In this document: positions 11,314-23,338 of the stretch, piece by piece
Layout of the letters: every line of letters begins with the position of its first letter
Position numbering within the stretch: position 1 is the first letter of the stretch
Assembly: GCA_030407005.1 (NCBI GenBank)
Contig: JAUDYN010000002.1
Coordinates: 1,860,001 to 1,924,000 of the forward strand
Direction of reading: 5' to 3'
DNA: 64,000 nt
Origin: Desarmillaria ectypa
Lineage: Eukaryota; Basidiomycota; Agaricomycetes; Agaricales; Physalacriaceae
Translations under genes and position numbers: made by a program
Notes under the pieces: model-generated
The model's database searches: none
What the model saw: the letters and a program-made list of their open reading frames with translations, nothing else
What the model was told of the DNA's origin: nothing

Positions 11314-13326
11314 TCACAATACAAGGAATGATCCATTGGTCTGTACTCTCGCTCTGACACCAGCACCGACCCAGCCATCTTCCTCTTCGGTACTGCTTCC
11401 GTTACTTCCTCCGCTTCGCACATCCACGTAGTCCTCAACACCACCTAACAGCTTACCCACTGGTGGTCCGCGAACGAGGAGTGCACCTTCCGGATCACTG
11501 TCTTTGGCAATGTCTTCATCGGACACGCCTAAAAGTCGAGCTTCGATGTTGATACTGGGAGGTCCCACATGCGCTGCAGGTGATGCGGCAGGGAAATCTT
11601 GAAGATCTAGGGGATGAGAAGCAAAAACAGGCCCTGCGACAAGTGGGTGCGTAAAAGCGTTGACAAACGCCGTCGAGAATGCGACCCGCGCTGGCGTAAG
11701 AAGGTCGGACAAGATAGGCCCTGAACAACATTTAACATATAACGACATGACTGATTCCGGACTTTTTACCTCCGCTTACGACAACTGCGGCAAGAGTGCC
11801 GGCAGCGTCACCGATAACCTTCGCCCTAGCACTGTCAAATACGAGCCGGTCCCATAAGCTGTCTTTAGTCAAGAACCCTTCCGCGATCCCAGATTTTTTG
11901 TGTCTCCATGCGACTGGGTAGATCAGGGAAGCTTTTTTCGCACTATCAAGAATGGAAGATACTAGGGTTTCGAGATGGCCAGGCTTGATGAACAGAACAG
12001 TGGGAGAAGGAATCGGGTACTTTTTAAGAGTCGCGACATCTGCAACGTCGGCTTTCGTAGCAGTAGCTGTAAATATTTAAACTTGGCGCTCCTCTAGAAG
12101 ATATATATGGGACTTACTATTGCCGAATGTGAACAGTTTCGAACTATCCAGTGTCGCAAAACTAGTACCTTCAAAAACGGCAGTATAAGCAATAGCACGA
12201 CCATATGCTGTACTCAGGGAATGTGCAGAAACAATAGTATCTAGAGGCGAGAGTGGGTGTGATGCAGGCAGCAATGCGCGAATAGCCGCGACGCCTGCCG
12301 TAATATTCTCATGGGTGAGTTGAGCCCCTTGCATCTGACCATTGCCGTTTGCAAAGAAGGACACGGTAAAAACGTCGCTGGGTTCTATCGAAGGACAACC
12401 TTAGAATGTTCACACGAGGACCAAAAACAAGTTGCAACATACTAGGTGCCTGGCTAAGAATTTTTTCCGTCTTCACACCTTCGCGCTCGACGTCTTCCCA
12501 TTTCAAAACCTTGACCTTGCTCGCGACGCGAGCCATGGCCTGAGCGCTTGGTTCGCCAACAATAACGATAATGTGATGTTGTTCGCTCTCTCCTGCATCA
12601 TAAATCAACTCGAGCAATTGAAGAAGTAACTCGGCATGGGTGACAATGACTGTGGGTGGATGAGATTCCAGGATTCCAGCGAGGAGGTTTGTAGCAGTAA
12701 TTGTGAACGACGGAATGGAATGCATAGCAAGGGCCATGTCACTGATAATGAATTCTACCTCTTTGTGAGAAACATATAGCTGGTGAGATCCGATGATACA
12801 TACCAAGTGAGTCGTTGAGTAGGACAAGGACGTTAGACTCCTGGGATTGTATACCGGTCAATCGCAATAGACCTGTCCCAAAAGCAGCGACGCGGTCTTG
12901 CAAACCGGGGTTAGTGATCTAGCTGAGTATTAGAATGATAGCTTCAAAAGGGTACAAAAGATAGTACCTTGGTGTTCCAAAGAGTACGAGGCGCATCATG
13001 GTCTGGCTTGACCAGGTCACTGAGAATGTGGACATCCTTTGTAGGCCGCAGAGGAAACTTTTCATATGGACATGTCAATTGCCACGTACGAAAGCGAACG
13101 ACGGTCTACGTACCCTTCCCATCAGTCCAGTCCCATAATTCCTGTACACAGCACTTTCTCCCGGATTCCTGACACGAGCAACGTCACTCTGGCGACCGAG
13201 AAGGATAGGGTGCACTAATGGCTGAGGTTTGTAGAAGTTGTGCAGTAGAAAGACAGTTGCTGCAATGAGACCAAGCAGAACAGTCAGGTCGTCAGTAACG
13301 AAATAGTCGGAGATATCGACGCCCAT
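11314..13326 (-). CDS. AMP-binding (acyl-CoA synthetase-like) membrane protein, probably catalytically dead
   Basis: Start ATG at 13326; the stop is at 11314. A transmembrane segment near residues 13-30 (LTVLLGLIAATVFLLHNFY) is followed by a region of long-chain acyl-CoA synthetase layout: KDVHILSDLVKPDHDAPRTL, an N-terminal alpha/beta subdomain, then VSFFANGNGQMQGAQLTHEN where active family members have the P-loop TSGTTG-P-KG. The later AHVGPPSINIEARLLGV and DPEGALLVRGPPVGK match the A6-A7 region. The protein then ends shortly after DGWVGAGVRARVQTNGSFLV, so the hinge and the C-terminal domain with the catalytic lysine are missing. I infer a membrane-bound pseudoenzyme or a specialised paralogue. 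Frames are intact and introns are about 50 nt, so the gene appears maintained. It sits between two histone H1 genes, with no evident functional link. Confidence 0.75.
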
Positions 13327-13968
13327 CTTGAAACAGAGATAAATCTAGCCAACACGTAGGCTCTCTTGTACGATTTCCTCGCGTAGATGAGAGGCTGGAT
13401 GTGAAAGTTTGAAAAGACCCGAGCGACCGTGGTACGTGGTAGGTAACAACGGGCCGAGGATCCAAAAAGGGCCGACAAACAAACTGAGCGATCGGCCAAA
13501 TTTCACCTCTTCTTTGGTCCATGGGATCCTTGGACTTGCCCTTTGCTTGCCGCTGTTACCACCATTCACTCAGGCGGAGAAATAAAGCCCGTTTATTTCA
13601 GCCTGACTACTTCTTACTCGGCTGGGAGGCTATCCGATGACGATACTGAAGCTGGGTCCGTTCTCAAGATTCTCATTGGCTAAAACAATCTTCTCTGTTT
13701 TCTTTGGATCTCAATGTTACCTCTACCTAGGCTACAGTGCTTTATTGGATGTTACAAGACAGCGTCGTAAGGGCTCTGTTATGCTTTCTAGCAGTACGAA
13801 GGGAACTACCCATTTTTGTCGCCTGCTCTTGGAACGGTCTGTGCACCATTTAATGCACGTGACTAATCTAGGGGTCTTGCAATCAACAAACGGGCAACTT
13901 TCAACCCACTTTCCCCCCTCTTCATCATCTCTCAAGTACCAGCCTCCTCCGTTACCGCTCTTGCCACC
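13327..13968. other. divergent intergenic region between the AMP-binding gene and histone H1 copy 2
   Basis: About 640 bp with only chance open frames. It must carry the promoters of both flanking genes. The 60 bp before the H1 start is strongly CT-rich, and the start context GCCACCATG is a good eukaryotic initiation context. Confidence 0.45.
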
Positions 13969-15161
13969 ATGCCTGCCGCCGTCAAGAAGACTTCAGCAAA
14001 GGCTCCCGCCAAGTCTGTCGCTGCAGCGAACAAGTCGGGCGCTGCAACACACCCATCTTGGGTAGACATGATCAAGGTTCGCGTTGTCTTCACCTTCCTC
14101 TGGCGCCTCTTTTGCTCGGATCTTGCTCACCGCTGACTGGCATATCGTAGGAGTGTATCACTGCCCATCCTGAGGATGCTCGTAGCGGCGTTTCTCGGCC
14201 AACAATCAAGAAGGTGAGGCCGCACGAGGGTTATCGTCACCCAGATGTTTACAGATTTTCGTTTCAGTTCGTCGAATCCAGGTACCAGATCGACCTCAAC
14301 AACACCGCCGCCTCGCAGCTGAACCGTGCAATCACTTCCGGTCATGAGAAAGGCGTGTTCATCTTACCCAAAGGTATGCCACTGTCGCATTGACCCGATG
14401 TGTCCGGCGGATGACCTCTTTTTGTCATAGGACCATCGGGCAAAGTTAAGCTCGCACCAAAAGTCCGTGCTGATGCCGCCAAGGAGGTATGAGTCTCCAT
14501 GATGGACATCGTGGGTAAATGCCTGAACCACGTAACAGAACGCCAAACCCGCAATAAAGAAACCCGCCGCTACTGTTACCAAAGTCAAAGCTCCCGCCAA
14601 ATCTGCCACCGCTAAGAAGCCTGCGTCCAAGACAGCAACAAGGCACAAGGTCGCTACTACCTCCAAAACATCTGCCAAGACTGCAGCGTCTAAGACACCC
14701 GTTAAGACCGCTCGTACAACTGCCGCTGCTACCACCAAGACCACTCCCGCTACTAAGAAATATACGTCCAATGCTAAGAAGGCTACCCAGGCGAAGAAGA
14801 CTACCGCTGCGACAAAGAAAGTAGTCACTGCGAAGAAACCCAAAGTCGCAATCATGAAGAAGGCCTCCACGGTGAAGAAGGCTTCCACTAAGAAGGTTGG
14901 CCTTTACACACCCTACTTTAGACACATTAACTGAACAGATTGTATAGGCGACGACTGCGGCCAAAAAGCCTACTTCCAAGGCGAAACTCGTAAAGCCCAA
15001 GGCTGATGCTCCCGCTTCCAAAGCTAAGCCAGCATCCAAGGCGAAGCCCGCGTCCAAGTCCGCCACTACCAAGAAACCTGCATCTAAGAAGGCGGCTGAA
15101 AAGGTATGAGGCATGCTTTTTTTTTTCTCCGGTTCTGCTGCTGAGACGCACACAGGCTTGA
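13969..15161 (+). CDS. linker histone H1 (copy 2)
   Basis: Start ATG at 13969 in GCCACCATG. Exons join to give HPSWVDMIK, ECITAHPEDARSGVSRPTIK, FVESRYQIDLNNTAASQLNR and SGHEKGVFILPKGPSGKVKL, the H15 winged-helix domain of linker histones, followed by a long Lys/Ala/Pro/Thr tail (repeats of the types KKPAS, AKKAT, SKAKP) for linker DNA. In the genomic frame TGA occurs at 15107-15109, but AAG followed by GTATGA is a good donor, and CACACAG at 15149-15155 followed by GCTTGA gives a final Ala-stop exon at 15156-15161, mirroring the tiny last exon of copy 1. The two predicted ends differ by one residue. Its five or so introns sit at similar places in the domain as in copy 1, which supports duplication. 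Confidence 0.9.
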
Positions 15162-15450
15162 CGAACATCATGTTCTGAAACCTTTCATGCTCTTTGATTT
15201 GTGTAGTCGGAAGAATCTAGGATTTATTTTTGTAGTGTATATTTCTTTTCTTTTTTGTTCTATCTTATTCTATTCCAATGGCCTCTTGTACTTATCTTGA
15301 TTGTATTCTGTATATGTACGATGTCCGACCAAAGTAGCTTTGTACTGCCGGTTTTACTCTGGCTATCTTTTGTATATATTTGTATGCGCCGTATTAGCGC
15401 GCTTCCATCGTCTCTTGCTTTGACCACAACGAGTACTTCTGAGAAATTCC

Positions 15451-18400
15451 ATGGACGATACTCTGAACACAAGAGATGTTGTCAAACAATTGCGACTGCC
15501 TATCGGCGATATCACCACGCTGCTTACTCTACTCAGCGGCCCGCTCGACTGTTTGGGGTTGCTGCCTCCCTCGTTGAGAAAATACAACGTTAATCCTCTG
15601 CCCGAAGACACCGCCCAGGTACTTAGGCATGTACCCACTATCCAGCAAGCAATTTTACAGTACATATTCCCGACGTGGGAGGTGGCTCTTGCAAAAATCA
15701 GTGCGACGTCGATCCTGGAGCAGTACTTCTGCCCGGATAGCTTCTCATATGTTCTGTCATCATCGGGGGATGTTGCATTTTTTGCCTATTCAACCATCCT
15801 ATCTGTACCTCTATCGGGTTACTCTATTCGCATTTTGGAACGCCTCACGAAAGAGTATCCGGTTGATCGGTTACACAGAGCTATCTTCTCCGGGAATAGC
15901 ACCTCCAAGAAGGACATGCTCTGGGAAGATTGCGTACGCAATATTGCTGCTGTCCCGGCAAAAGTAGCGAACTTTGCTGGTACAGATCCCATTTCTTCGT
16001 CACTGGAGCAGGGAAATTACTTTACCAGCCTCTCTGTTCGTTGCGAAGCTCTCATTTCCTCGCTAGCTGTCAACGCTAAGCATAAAAACGGTACGCATCA
16101 TCTATCCCTTAAGGAATCTGTAATTTTAAAGCGCATGTCAGGTGCTATTTCATCCATTGTTTACCTTCTCACCAAGCTGGTGAATCTCGGCCTATTTCCT
16201 CCAAGCCCTCCAACACTACCATCGCAGGCGTCCTTCTTTCTGGCAACACTACCAGTTATTAGGAACCGCCTTGATGGCAGTGTGAACGGGAACTATTCCA
16301 AGATTTGGGCAGAGGTTTTCTTCGGATTTCCGTCAATCATCTTGCAGACCGTATTAACGTCGCTCTTCGCGTCGCTGAGACGCTTGGACGCGCCGCTAGA
16401 TGGGAGCGCATATCAAAGGGCTTGGGTCAAAAGAGAAGCTCTGTTACTCGACCAGCTGGTTGGCCGCATGTCCCCTGATAACGGGGAGCTTTGCGAGACA
16501 GCTATTCCCGTCATTCTAGGACGTAATTGGGATGAATCTTGTGCACGAATTTTCGTCTGTTGGGTAGCGGGTCCACAGACGCACGATATCGATGATAATG
16601 GTGACATCATTCGTAAACATTTTTGGGCCCGGTTTACTCATTGATTTTACCCAGCCTTGAGTCATTTTCTGCGAGAAATTGTGACGGTATGGTCTTCATC
16701 TGACCATGTCAAGCATTCCCTTCTCGCTCGGCATCAATGTAAGCTAAAGCTATCCTCTTGGTACTGATAGATCTGACTGAGTTGGATACTTAGATTTCAC
16801 CGCTCTTCTAGTCCTCACGGTATCATACTTAAAGCGCAACTTATCAGAAGTCTCCGGCCTAGCGCAGGGAGGAAGCTTTATCTCCGGCGTTAGCTTGTAC
16901 ATCGGACACATGGATCCCTCAATTCGCCGATGTGGAATGCTGGCTGCTGAAGTTGTTGCCGGTGCAGCCGGAAAGAAACTCAGTTTCGAAGATTGGGAAG
17001 GCGATGGTGATGGAAAGCCATGGGCGAGAGCTCTTCGAGACCTACTTTGGGAGCGTGACGTGGACTTTAATGCCACTATTCTTGAGGAGGAACCCCTTCC
17101 GACGAAAGAGACAAAGAAGCCCTGCGGGACCACGTCGGTACACGAGGAATCACCTGGCCAGTCTCCGGCGTTGCGAAGCAGTGAAAGCTATGATTCTGAT
17201 GATTCTTTGACTGGTTATGCGTCCCAGGCCTCTTCGCGCTCTGCCTCGCCAACACCATCCGAATTAGATGACATCGAAAAGGATCCCACGCTCAACATTA
17301 CCAAAAGGAAAGTTTCCAAACCCGTCTATCTCGTCCAGCTTGGGGAACTGCTACGAAGTAGTGGAGGGGTGCAACAAAGCGATGCGGCTCTTGAAGCTGA
17401 CAGGATCGAGATGGCTCTCTCTTGTAGCGAAGATCTCATTCGGAGAAAGCAATTTTTTGGTACCGAGCTGGGTTGGTGTTTGTATCACTTCACACCTTGA
17501 AACAGCGAACTCATACCCAAGATAGAGGAGAATGCTGCCAATCTGACATATGGTCTTATTGCACTTAATAATAGTTACAACTTGGAGAATTTCGATGCAC
17601 GTCGACAAAATGCCCTTGTTGCTCTCGTCGCTTGCTGCCCACGGAAGACCGCACCGTGCGTTGTGTTGTTACCGGCATGTACTCCTCTGATGCTTTTGAA
17701 CACAGGTGCCTAATCGACGAGTTTTTCAAGAACCAGTATAATGTCGAACAACGATACGTCATGCTCAATGCCTTAGCACTCGGCGCTAGAGAGATGAGCG
17801 GATTGGCGAGTCCACCCCTACCCCAATATCCAAGCAAGCTTCTACCGACATCGCTTCACAAGAAGTACGTTACAGGCCAAGATTCTGAAACGACTTTGTT
17901 ATCAGTCATCCTGGGAAACCTCACTCAACAAGCCATTCAAAGCGGCAAGGACAGGGCCGCAGAGAGTGCGCCAGCCATGGTTCGCGAGCGACGGTTGCGC
18001 ATACAGAAACCACATATGGTTACCGAGATCAAGAAACCAGAGCACTTCAACGAAACCGTGCAACGCAGTGCTGTAAAATTTACAGAAGTCGCTGCAGAAT
18101 TCTTCGTAGGACCGTTGATCAACCGATTTTGGCTTTTCCTTCGAGACGAGCAGACGCGGGAAGAGCGAACTGCACATCTGAAAGGAAGACAAGTGTATTA
18201 CGGTGCAGGAACGGGACTCATTCTCAATTCTCTCGTACTAAGCCATTTTCTCAGTACACTGGGCGTCTTGCTTCATGCGTCAAGGAATGCCCCAGAGTGG
18301 TCTGCAGTCTTGGGACCCGATACCCTGGAGCTGGCAGTAAACATCGGAACTCGGCCAGTTTCTCGAATAGAGGATGAAGGAGAACTTGATAGCGGTGAGG

Positions 18401-18720
18401 GAGCGGGGAACCAAGAGGGTGGTGGACCAATGCAGAGGGAAGCATCTGTTCTCCAGACTGCATTGGAATTGGCTCTTGTGATACTTGAAGGGTATCAGGA
18501 GCTAGATGAAGGGAAATCTCTGTGTTTAGAGCACACTGCACTCCTTTTTGGTATGGGCGAGTGGGCAGGTGCCGTGTTTTCTCGACTGGACAAGGGGGAA
18601 AGGGCCAAAGGTGGTGGTGGCGCTTCGGAAACCGGTCTGCAGCGAGCGGCGGCAGGAGTTCTTCTCAAGGCTGATACTATTACCAGCAAATGGCGTCGGT
18701 CCATGATAAATATAATATGA
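15451..18720 (+). CDS. TEL2: telomere length regulation protein TEL2 (TELO2)
   Basis: Tel2 acts in the TTT (Tel2-Tti1-Tti2) co-chaperone that stabilises PIKK kinases such as ATM/ATR/TOR. The first exon runs from ATG 15451 and encodes a helical-repeat N-terminus of about 390 residues. Small introns follow near 16612-16658 and 16736-16793, giving LSHFLREIVTVWSSSDHVKH. The conserved Tel2 domain then reads YIGHMDPSIRRCGMLAAEVV, KKLSFEDWEGDGDGKPWAR and ALRDLLWERDVDF. After a Ser-rich acidic linker come FGTEL, ENAANLTYGLIALNN and RRQNALVALVACCPRKTAP, with introns at about 17474-17526 and 17658-17705, and YVMLNALALGAREMS. The end is TGA at 18720. Length (about 1,000 residues) and order fit the family. 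It lies 121 bp upstream of the complex I subunit gene. Confidence 0.92.
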
Positions 18721-18841
18721 ATTTAGTGCTAATAGTAAATGTGACAATTCTCGTGATCTGATTGGCGGGAGGGACTCGCACCGACTAGCCACGTGGAAAG
18801 CCGAGTATCACCAGAGCGCCAGTTGGAATTCACAACCACCA

Positions 18842-19832
18842 ATGTTCTCCAGATTAGCTCTGCGACTGCCTGCACGTCCCCTCGCGCGACGGATATCAAC
18901 GACATGCCCTCGCCAATCGGATGCTCTATTTGTGGTCAGTAACCAAATTCTTCCTTTGTTTTCGTATCCTCGAACCGTCATGACAGCATCGGGACACACC
19001 GTATAACAACCCTAAGGCATGCAGTCTCAGCAATACACATCTAAAGCAATCCGACTAAGTGCATTGAAACAGATTGCATTTGAATTCAACGCCGACAACC
19101 TGACACGAGCGAAAGAACTCATTGCCAGATACCCACCTCAGTACAAGAAAGCGGCAGTAATTCCCCTCTTGGACCTCGGACAGCGACAGAACAAGGGGTG
19201 GACGAGCATCAGTGTCATGAACTACGTGGCAAAGCTCCTCGAAATGCCGCCTATGCGGGTGTATGAAGTGGCTACTTTTTACACCATGTTCAACCGGTGC
19301 GTATTTTGTCTCGTATTCTGACCAATCCAATCTCAAACCCTCTGTAGTGAACCAATAGGTGAAAACTTTGTTCAAGTTTGCACGACGACTCCTTGCATGC
19401 TGCGCGGTTCGACGGACATCCTGAATACCGTATGCAACCATCTGGGAGGCATACATCCTGGCCAGACGACAAAGGATGGCAAGTTCACGGTTGTCGAAGT
19501 GGAATGTCAGGGCGCCTGTAGCAATGCACCGATGATGGTTGTCGGTGATGATTTCTACGTCAGTGACAACCCTACAGATCATTTTCGTCTTACTAACGTG
19601 CTGTTGTAGGAAGACTTGACCCCGGAATCCACCAAGCGTATTTTGGATGCCTTTGCGAAGGGTGAAAAGCCTAAAACTGGTCCTCAGAGTGGGCGTCAAA
19701 CAAGCGAGAACTCGGCAGGTCTGACAGCGCTTACTACAAAGGTACGCCCAAGGAAATATGATAGCTATCTACGCTAATTGTTCATTTCAGCCATATGGTC
19801 CTGGAGAGTTCTGTTCCTCTGAATTTCAATGA
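18842..19832 (+). CDS. NDUFV2: NADH:ubiquinone oxidoreductase 24 kDa subunit, mitochondrial
   Basis: This complex I subunit carries the N1a 2Fe-2S cluster in the mitochondrial NADH-oxidising arm. Six exons are predicted: 18842-18934, 18987-19016, 19073-19296, 19348-19558, 19610-19741 and 19791-19832. The N-terminus [20 protein letters not shown] is a typical Arg-rich mitochondrial presequence. The body contains [51 protein letters not shown], then the cluster ligands in [11 protein letters not shown] and [13 protein letters not shown]. The C-terminus is [14 protein letters not shown]. Intron 2 (19017-19072) must use a GC donor (AAG|GCATGC) to keep the conserved NPK...FEFNADN frame; a nearby GT gives the wrong frame. 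The gene ends 103 bp from the convergent bestrophin gene. Confidence 0.95.
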
Positions 19833-19935
19833 ATGTTTAGGAGTTATTAATATATGTGAAGCCCTAAACCAACTGTCCTTCCATGGCGTGATTCCACGAC
19901 AGTATTTTGAACGCCATTGTCAAGGCATTGATATC

Positions 19936-21826
19936 TCAGTCATCACCTTCACCGTCGTCATAGCCGTATACTCCCTCCCCTACTTCAGGAAGTCGAGTTA
20001 TCATAAACCTATGCAAAGCCGACCATGAGAAGTCAGCCGATCCTATGGTAAAGAAGCTTACCCAATTTCTTCTTTCAGGTCTTGGCAGTATGTATCTGCG
20101 AGGAATCAGTTAGAGAACTAAAAGAATGAAGGTACACATACCGAGAGGAAGATCGGACTTGTCTGTCCCTGTTGAAGACTTTGCGTTAGATAGAGACGGC
20201 TCCAGGTCAATTGCTCACCAAAGGGCATTTCAATTTCATCAGCAATACCCTCTATGCCCATTAAAGTGAATGCGACGACGGTGACGATGGGTATCATAGT
20301 CCAGCCAAGGTCATTGACCATGGTAAGTGGTAAGGCAAACAGATAGAGGGTGACGCATTGTTTCAAATGAATTCCATCTAAGAGAGATGAGAAGACGATT
20401 GAAACACAGAAGATACACTTACAAGAGGGCGGAATTGGGGTATTCGCAACACGCTCCATAGTCGTCATTTGGTCGACCATACTCTGAATTCTGTGATTAT
20501 CGCAATATAAGTCAAGAATCATTCAAAGATCGCGAGAAATTTACAATTGAGTCATTGCATTCGTACCTACGCCAGCGTTAGTCAAGATTGGGATACTTCC
20601 GATAATCAGATAACTCACCTGCTGGGCCAACAGTTTCTAACAATCCATCTCGACGAAAATGGAATATCATTCGGCCCAACTCATGAGAGATACTACGCAT
20701 AATCAGCCTGAGCACGGTCAAAACAATTGATTAGGCACTAACATTAATGGAAGAGGAAGAGAGGCTTCCTCGGCAGATTGAATTGACAATAACGGTGTCG
20801 TCTGACTGATGAGGTTCGGCTTGCTACGCTTCACACGCACTCGTTTCGTGGCATTGGGCCGGTCAAGCGAGGTCATGCCGCTACTATCACTTGGTGATGG
20901 CGATGAGCTACGCGTCGCAGAATACGTATCAGAACGATACCCCATATCTTCTGCTTGGAGGAATGAACGCGGGAGCAATCCACGATAATCTTCCCAATCG
21001 GTGCCATCTTCTCCACGAAGGTAATGCTTAACTGCATAAGCAAATGCTAGACATAGACGCAACGCATCCGCCTTCCTGCGTTCCAACTGTTTGGGTGTTA
21101 TGGTTTTTGTTTTTCCTTTGATAGGAATCTCTTGGTCTGAAGGTGGAGGGGCAACATTCACCCAGATCAGGCGGGAAAGATTTCGGATGTTGGATGTCAT
21201 GGATGCAAATGACTTTCGGCCTTCCCAGTAACGATCATAAGAAGTGCTTTAATCTCGTTAGCCAGCAAAGAGATGCACTTGAAAGAGAGAACGTACCCAT
21301 TTCTGGAAATGATGATGAGAAAGAATGAACTCTGAAGTAAATACGCCTACTAACCTGAATACCAATATAAGGCCAACCTTGAGCGGTGAGGTCAAGATAT
21401 ATACATATGTAAGAACGCACGCCAACTCACGACCACAGATAGCAAGGGAACGACGGAGTTCGTAAGTTGGACTTGGTGACCCTTGGTATGTGCATAGGCA
21501 ACGAACGTCGCAAAAATCGTGACCGTCAACACAGGCCCCCAGATACGGGGTATAACCTGGTATCTATTCAGGATATACCTCTCTCATCGCAGAGGATGAA
21601 CGTACGCTGCCTTGAATTCTGAGGACGTCAGGAAGCCAGGAGTACTTCAGAAGTGAATTAGTGGCAGTCATTGCGTGTCCCACACATTTTACCTTTCTTA
21701 GATGCTTCCTCTTAATCTTGGGTGGCTTCATGATAGGTGATTAGGCTTTTAGGGAGTAAACGAGTACTGAAGAAATTTACTTACATTTATGACTGGCAGG
21801 AAGGAGTCTTTCATCGTGTTGGTCAT
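19936..21826 (-). CDS. bestrophin / UPF0187-type anion channel
   Basis: Bestrophin-fold proteins form pentameric chloride or anion channels in membranes. The start is placed at ATG 21826 (MTNTMKDSFLPVIN); short exons then give KHLRKYSWLPDVLRIQGS, VIPRIWGPVLTVTIFATFVA and NGTSYDRYWEGRKSFASMTS, the family signature. The middle has a hydrophilic Ser-rich insert (YSATRSSSPSPSDSSG). C-terminal exons encode QSMVDQMTTMERVANTPIP, FALPLTMVNDLGWTMIPIV, MGIEGIADEIEMPFG, then DKSDLPLDTYCQDLKEEIG, and the stop at 19938-19936. All family landmarks are present in order. The first two exons are the least certain part; an alternative start is MKPPKIKRKH near 21732. The substrate ion and membrane location cannot be read from the sequence. 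Confidence 0.88.
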
Positions 21827-22060
21827 GGATGCCAAGTGACAAGAAGCTGGAACGAACGATGGTTGCTAACAGCTCAAGGTCCCATGTTTACGTAACATTG
21901 GCAATATCACGGGTCCGTGTCACCGACGCCGCAAAGAATTCAAAGGATTCTGATACAAGAACATTCTACATACACAGCAAAGTACCAGAAAATGGACTTT
22001 CTATCTTACGACATGGGAACGAGACAAGGTGGAATGTTGCGCAAAGTGGGTCTGGCGTCT

Positions 22061-23301
22061 TTAGTAACATCTACCAGCAGCGCCAACGAATGGATAGCAT
22101 ATCGGCGGCGACTCAAGCGCAGAGTTTGAAGAGCGTAGCAGAACGGGCGATTGTAAATCTTGAGTGTTGTTAAATGGTATCGCTCGAAAGGGCCGGAAGG
22201 GGGACCAGGTGGCCAGTCCGGTAGGATGTGAATAGGATAATCGTCTTGGAAGCGTGTTCAAATGGTCTTGCGTTGATAGTAGCGAAAGACATTCTGTCAG
22301 ACTCTCGATTGGCGTGTCATCACAAACACGGCGTCGGACGGAAGGTGAGATGTTGGCAGGACTTGATGCGGGGGAACAAGTCCATAGACTAGAGAACTTC
22401 TTTGGACCCTCAGGTTGCTGAGCTCTTGTTCTTGATGGTGAAGGGGGATAAAAGGGCATTGATAAGAGCTGCTGATCCGGCGTCACCGGCGTGTTACAAT
22501 GGCTACTATTGACGAATGGAAACGGAAGGGCAGGAGAGGTCGTCGTGTACAAGACTGGATCACAAACAGCGGTGAAAGATAGACGACTTCGGAGAGCAGG
22601 CCTGCTGGAGGCGAGGCGCCTTTGAGACATGGAAGCAGCGGTGATACGCCTGGGAGAAGACGGTGGAGGAGACGAGAAGGTGGGTGCCTTTTTCATAGGG
22701 TTGCGCTCAGGTGAGATTCCAAAGGCGAGATGTTTCCAAGGCCAGGTCACTGCAGTGATAGTGCTGATAGGGCTTTCGGGCAAGGAAGCGACTAAGAGGA
22801 TACGATTACGAAAAATCTGGCAGACAACGAGATAATACAAACCGGGAAAACAAGCACCGTCATAACGAGCGACGATACTGACCAGGTCCCGGATCCGGCA
22901 TAGCTGGAGGCTGTGTTTGACCGCATAGGTGCGTACAAGACGACAACGGGCAGAAGATGGCGTCCGTCCAGAAGTATCGCCCTTCCTGAAGCTCAGAATA
23001 CGATATTTTGATATACCTGTCAAAGCCATAAGAACATAATCCAGGTGGGAGGGTGTTACTAGGAACCTTCCAATAGTGCGAGGTCTACTTGTTGGGTCTT
23101 GTGAGGTCCATTCGCGTTGGAACGATGGCATGTCATTCGAAAGGGTAGGGGCATAGATGACAGATTCCGAGAGTAATGCGAAAGAGAATTCGATGTCGCG
23201 CTGGAGGATGAAGAAAAGGTGTTAGTATTTGTCATCTCATAGGTCGCGTAGAGCACGTGCATGGCACGGGACCCTGGTCTCCCGACTTCCTTCTCGACCA
23301 T
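22061..23301 (-). CDS. hypothetical protein, Ser/Pro-rich C-terminus
   Basis: Unrecognised protein. Start ATG 23301 (MVEKEVGRPGSRAMH), then an intron with donor GTGCTC gives RDIEFSFALLSESVIYAPTL. A second intron (donor GTTCCT, acceptor GACAG) gives GRYIKISYSELQEGRYFWTD and AIFCPLSSCTHLCGQ, and a third joins PDPGP to VASLPESPISTITAV. The C-terminal half is rich in Ser, Pro and Arg (SFTAVCDPVLYTTTS, YPPSPSRTRAQQPEG) and is probably disordered. The aromatic-rich middle is protein-like and argues for a real gene; no known domain is visible. It starts only 37 bp from the divergent Red1-like gene. Exon boundaries are my best guess, and the unspliced frame is also largely open. Confidence 0.5.
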
Positions 23302-23338
23302 CGCCACTCTGGCTGCTCAGTTCTGACGCGAAAGCGCT
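23302..23338. promoter_or_regulatory. 37-bp gap between two divergent start codons
   Basis: The minus-strand hypothetical gene starts at 23301 and the plus-strand Red1-like gene at 23339. Any promoter elements must therefore lie within the opposite gene's 5' end, or the transcripts overlap. No TATA element is visible in the gap. Confidence 0.45.

Noticed and set aside
17474..17505. Short intron of 30-34 nt in TEL2 ending at AACAG
   Set aside because: It leaves a stop or a wrong frame. The acceptor GATAG gives the expected GTELEENAANL.
15451..19832. TEL2 and the complex I subunit as a functional cluster
   Set aside because: They are adjacent in the same direction but have unrelated roles; tight spacing is typical of this genome.
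22980..23040. A 31-nt intron in the unknown gene (GTATATC to TTCAG)
   Set aside because: Too short. A 50-nt intron slightly upstream gives a protein-like junction (GRYIKISYSEL).
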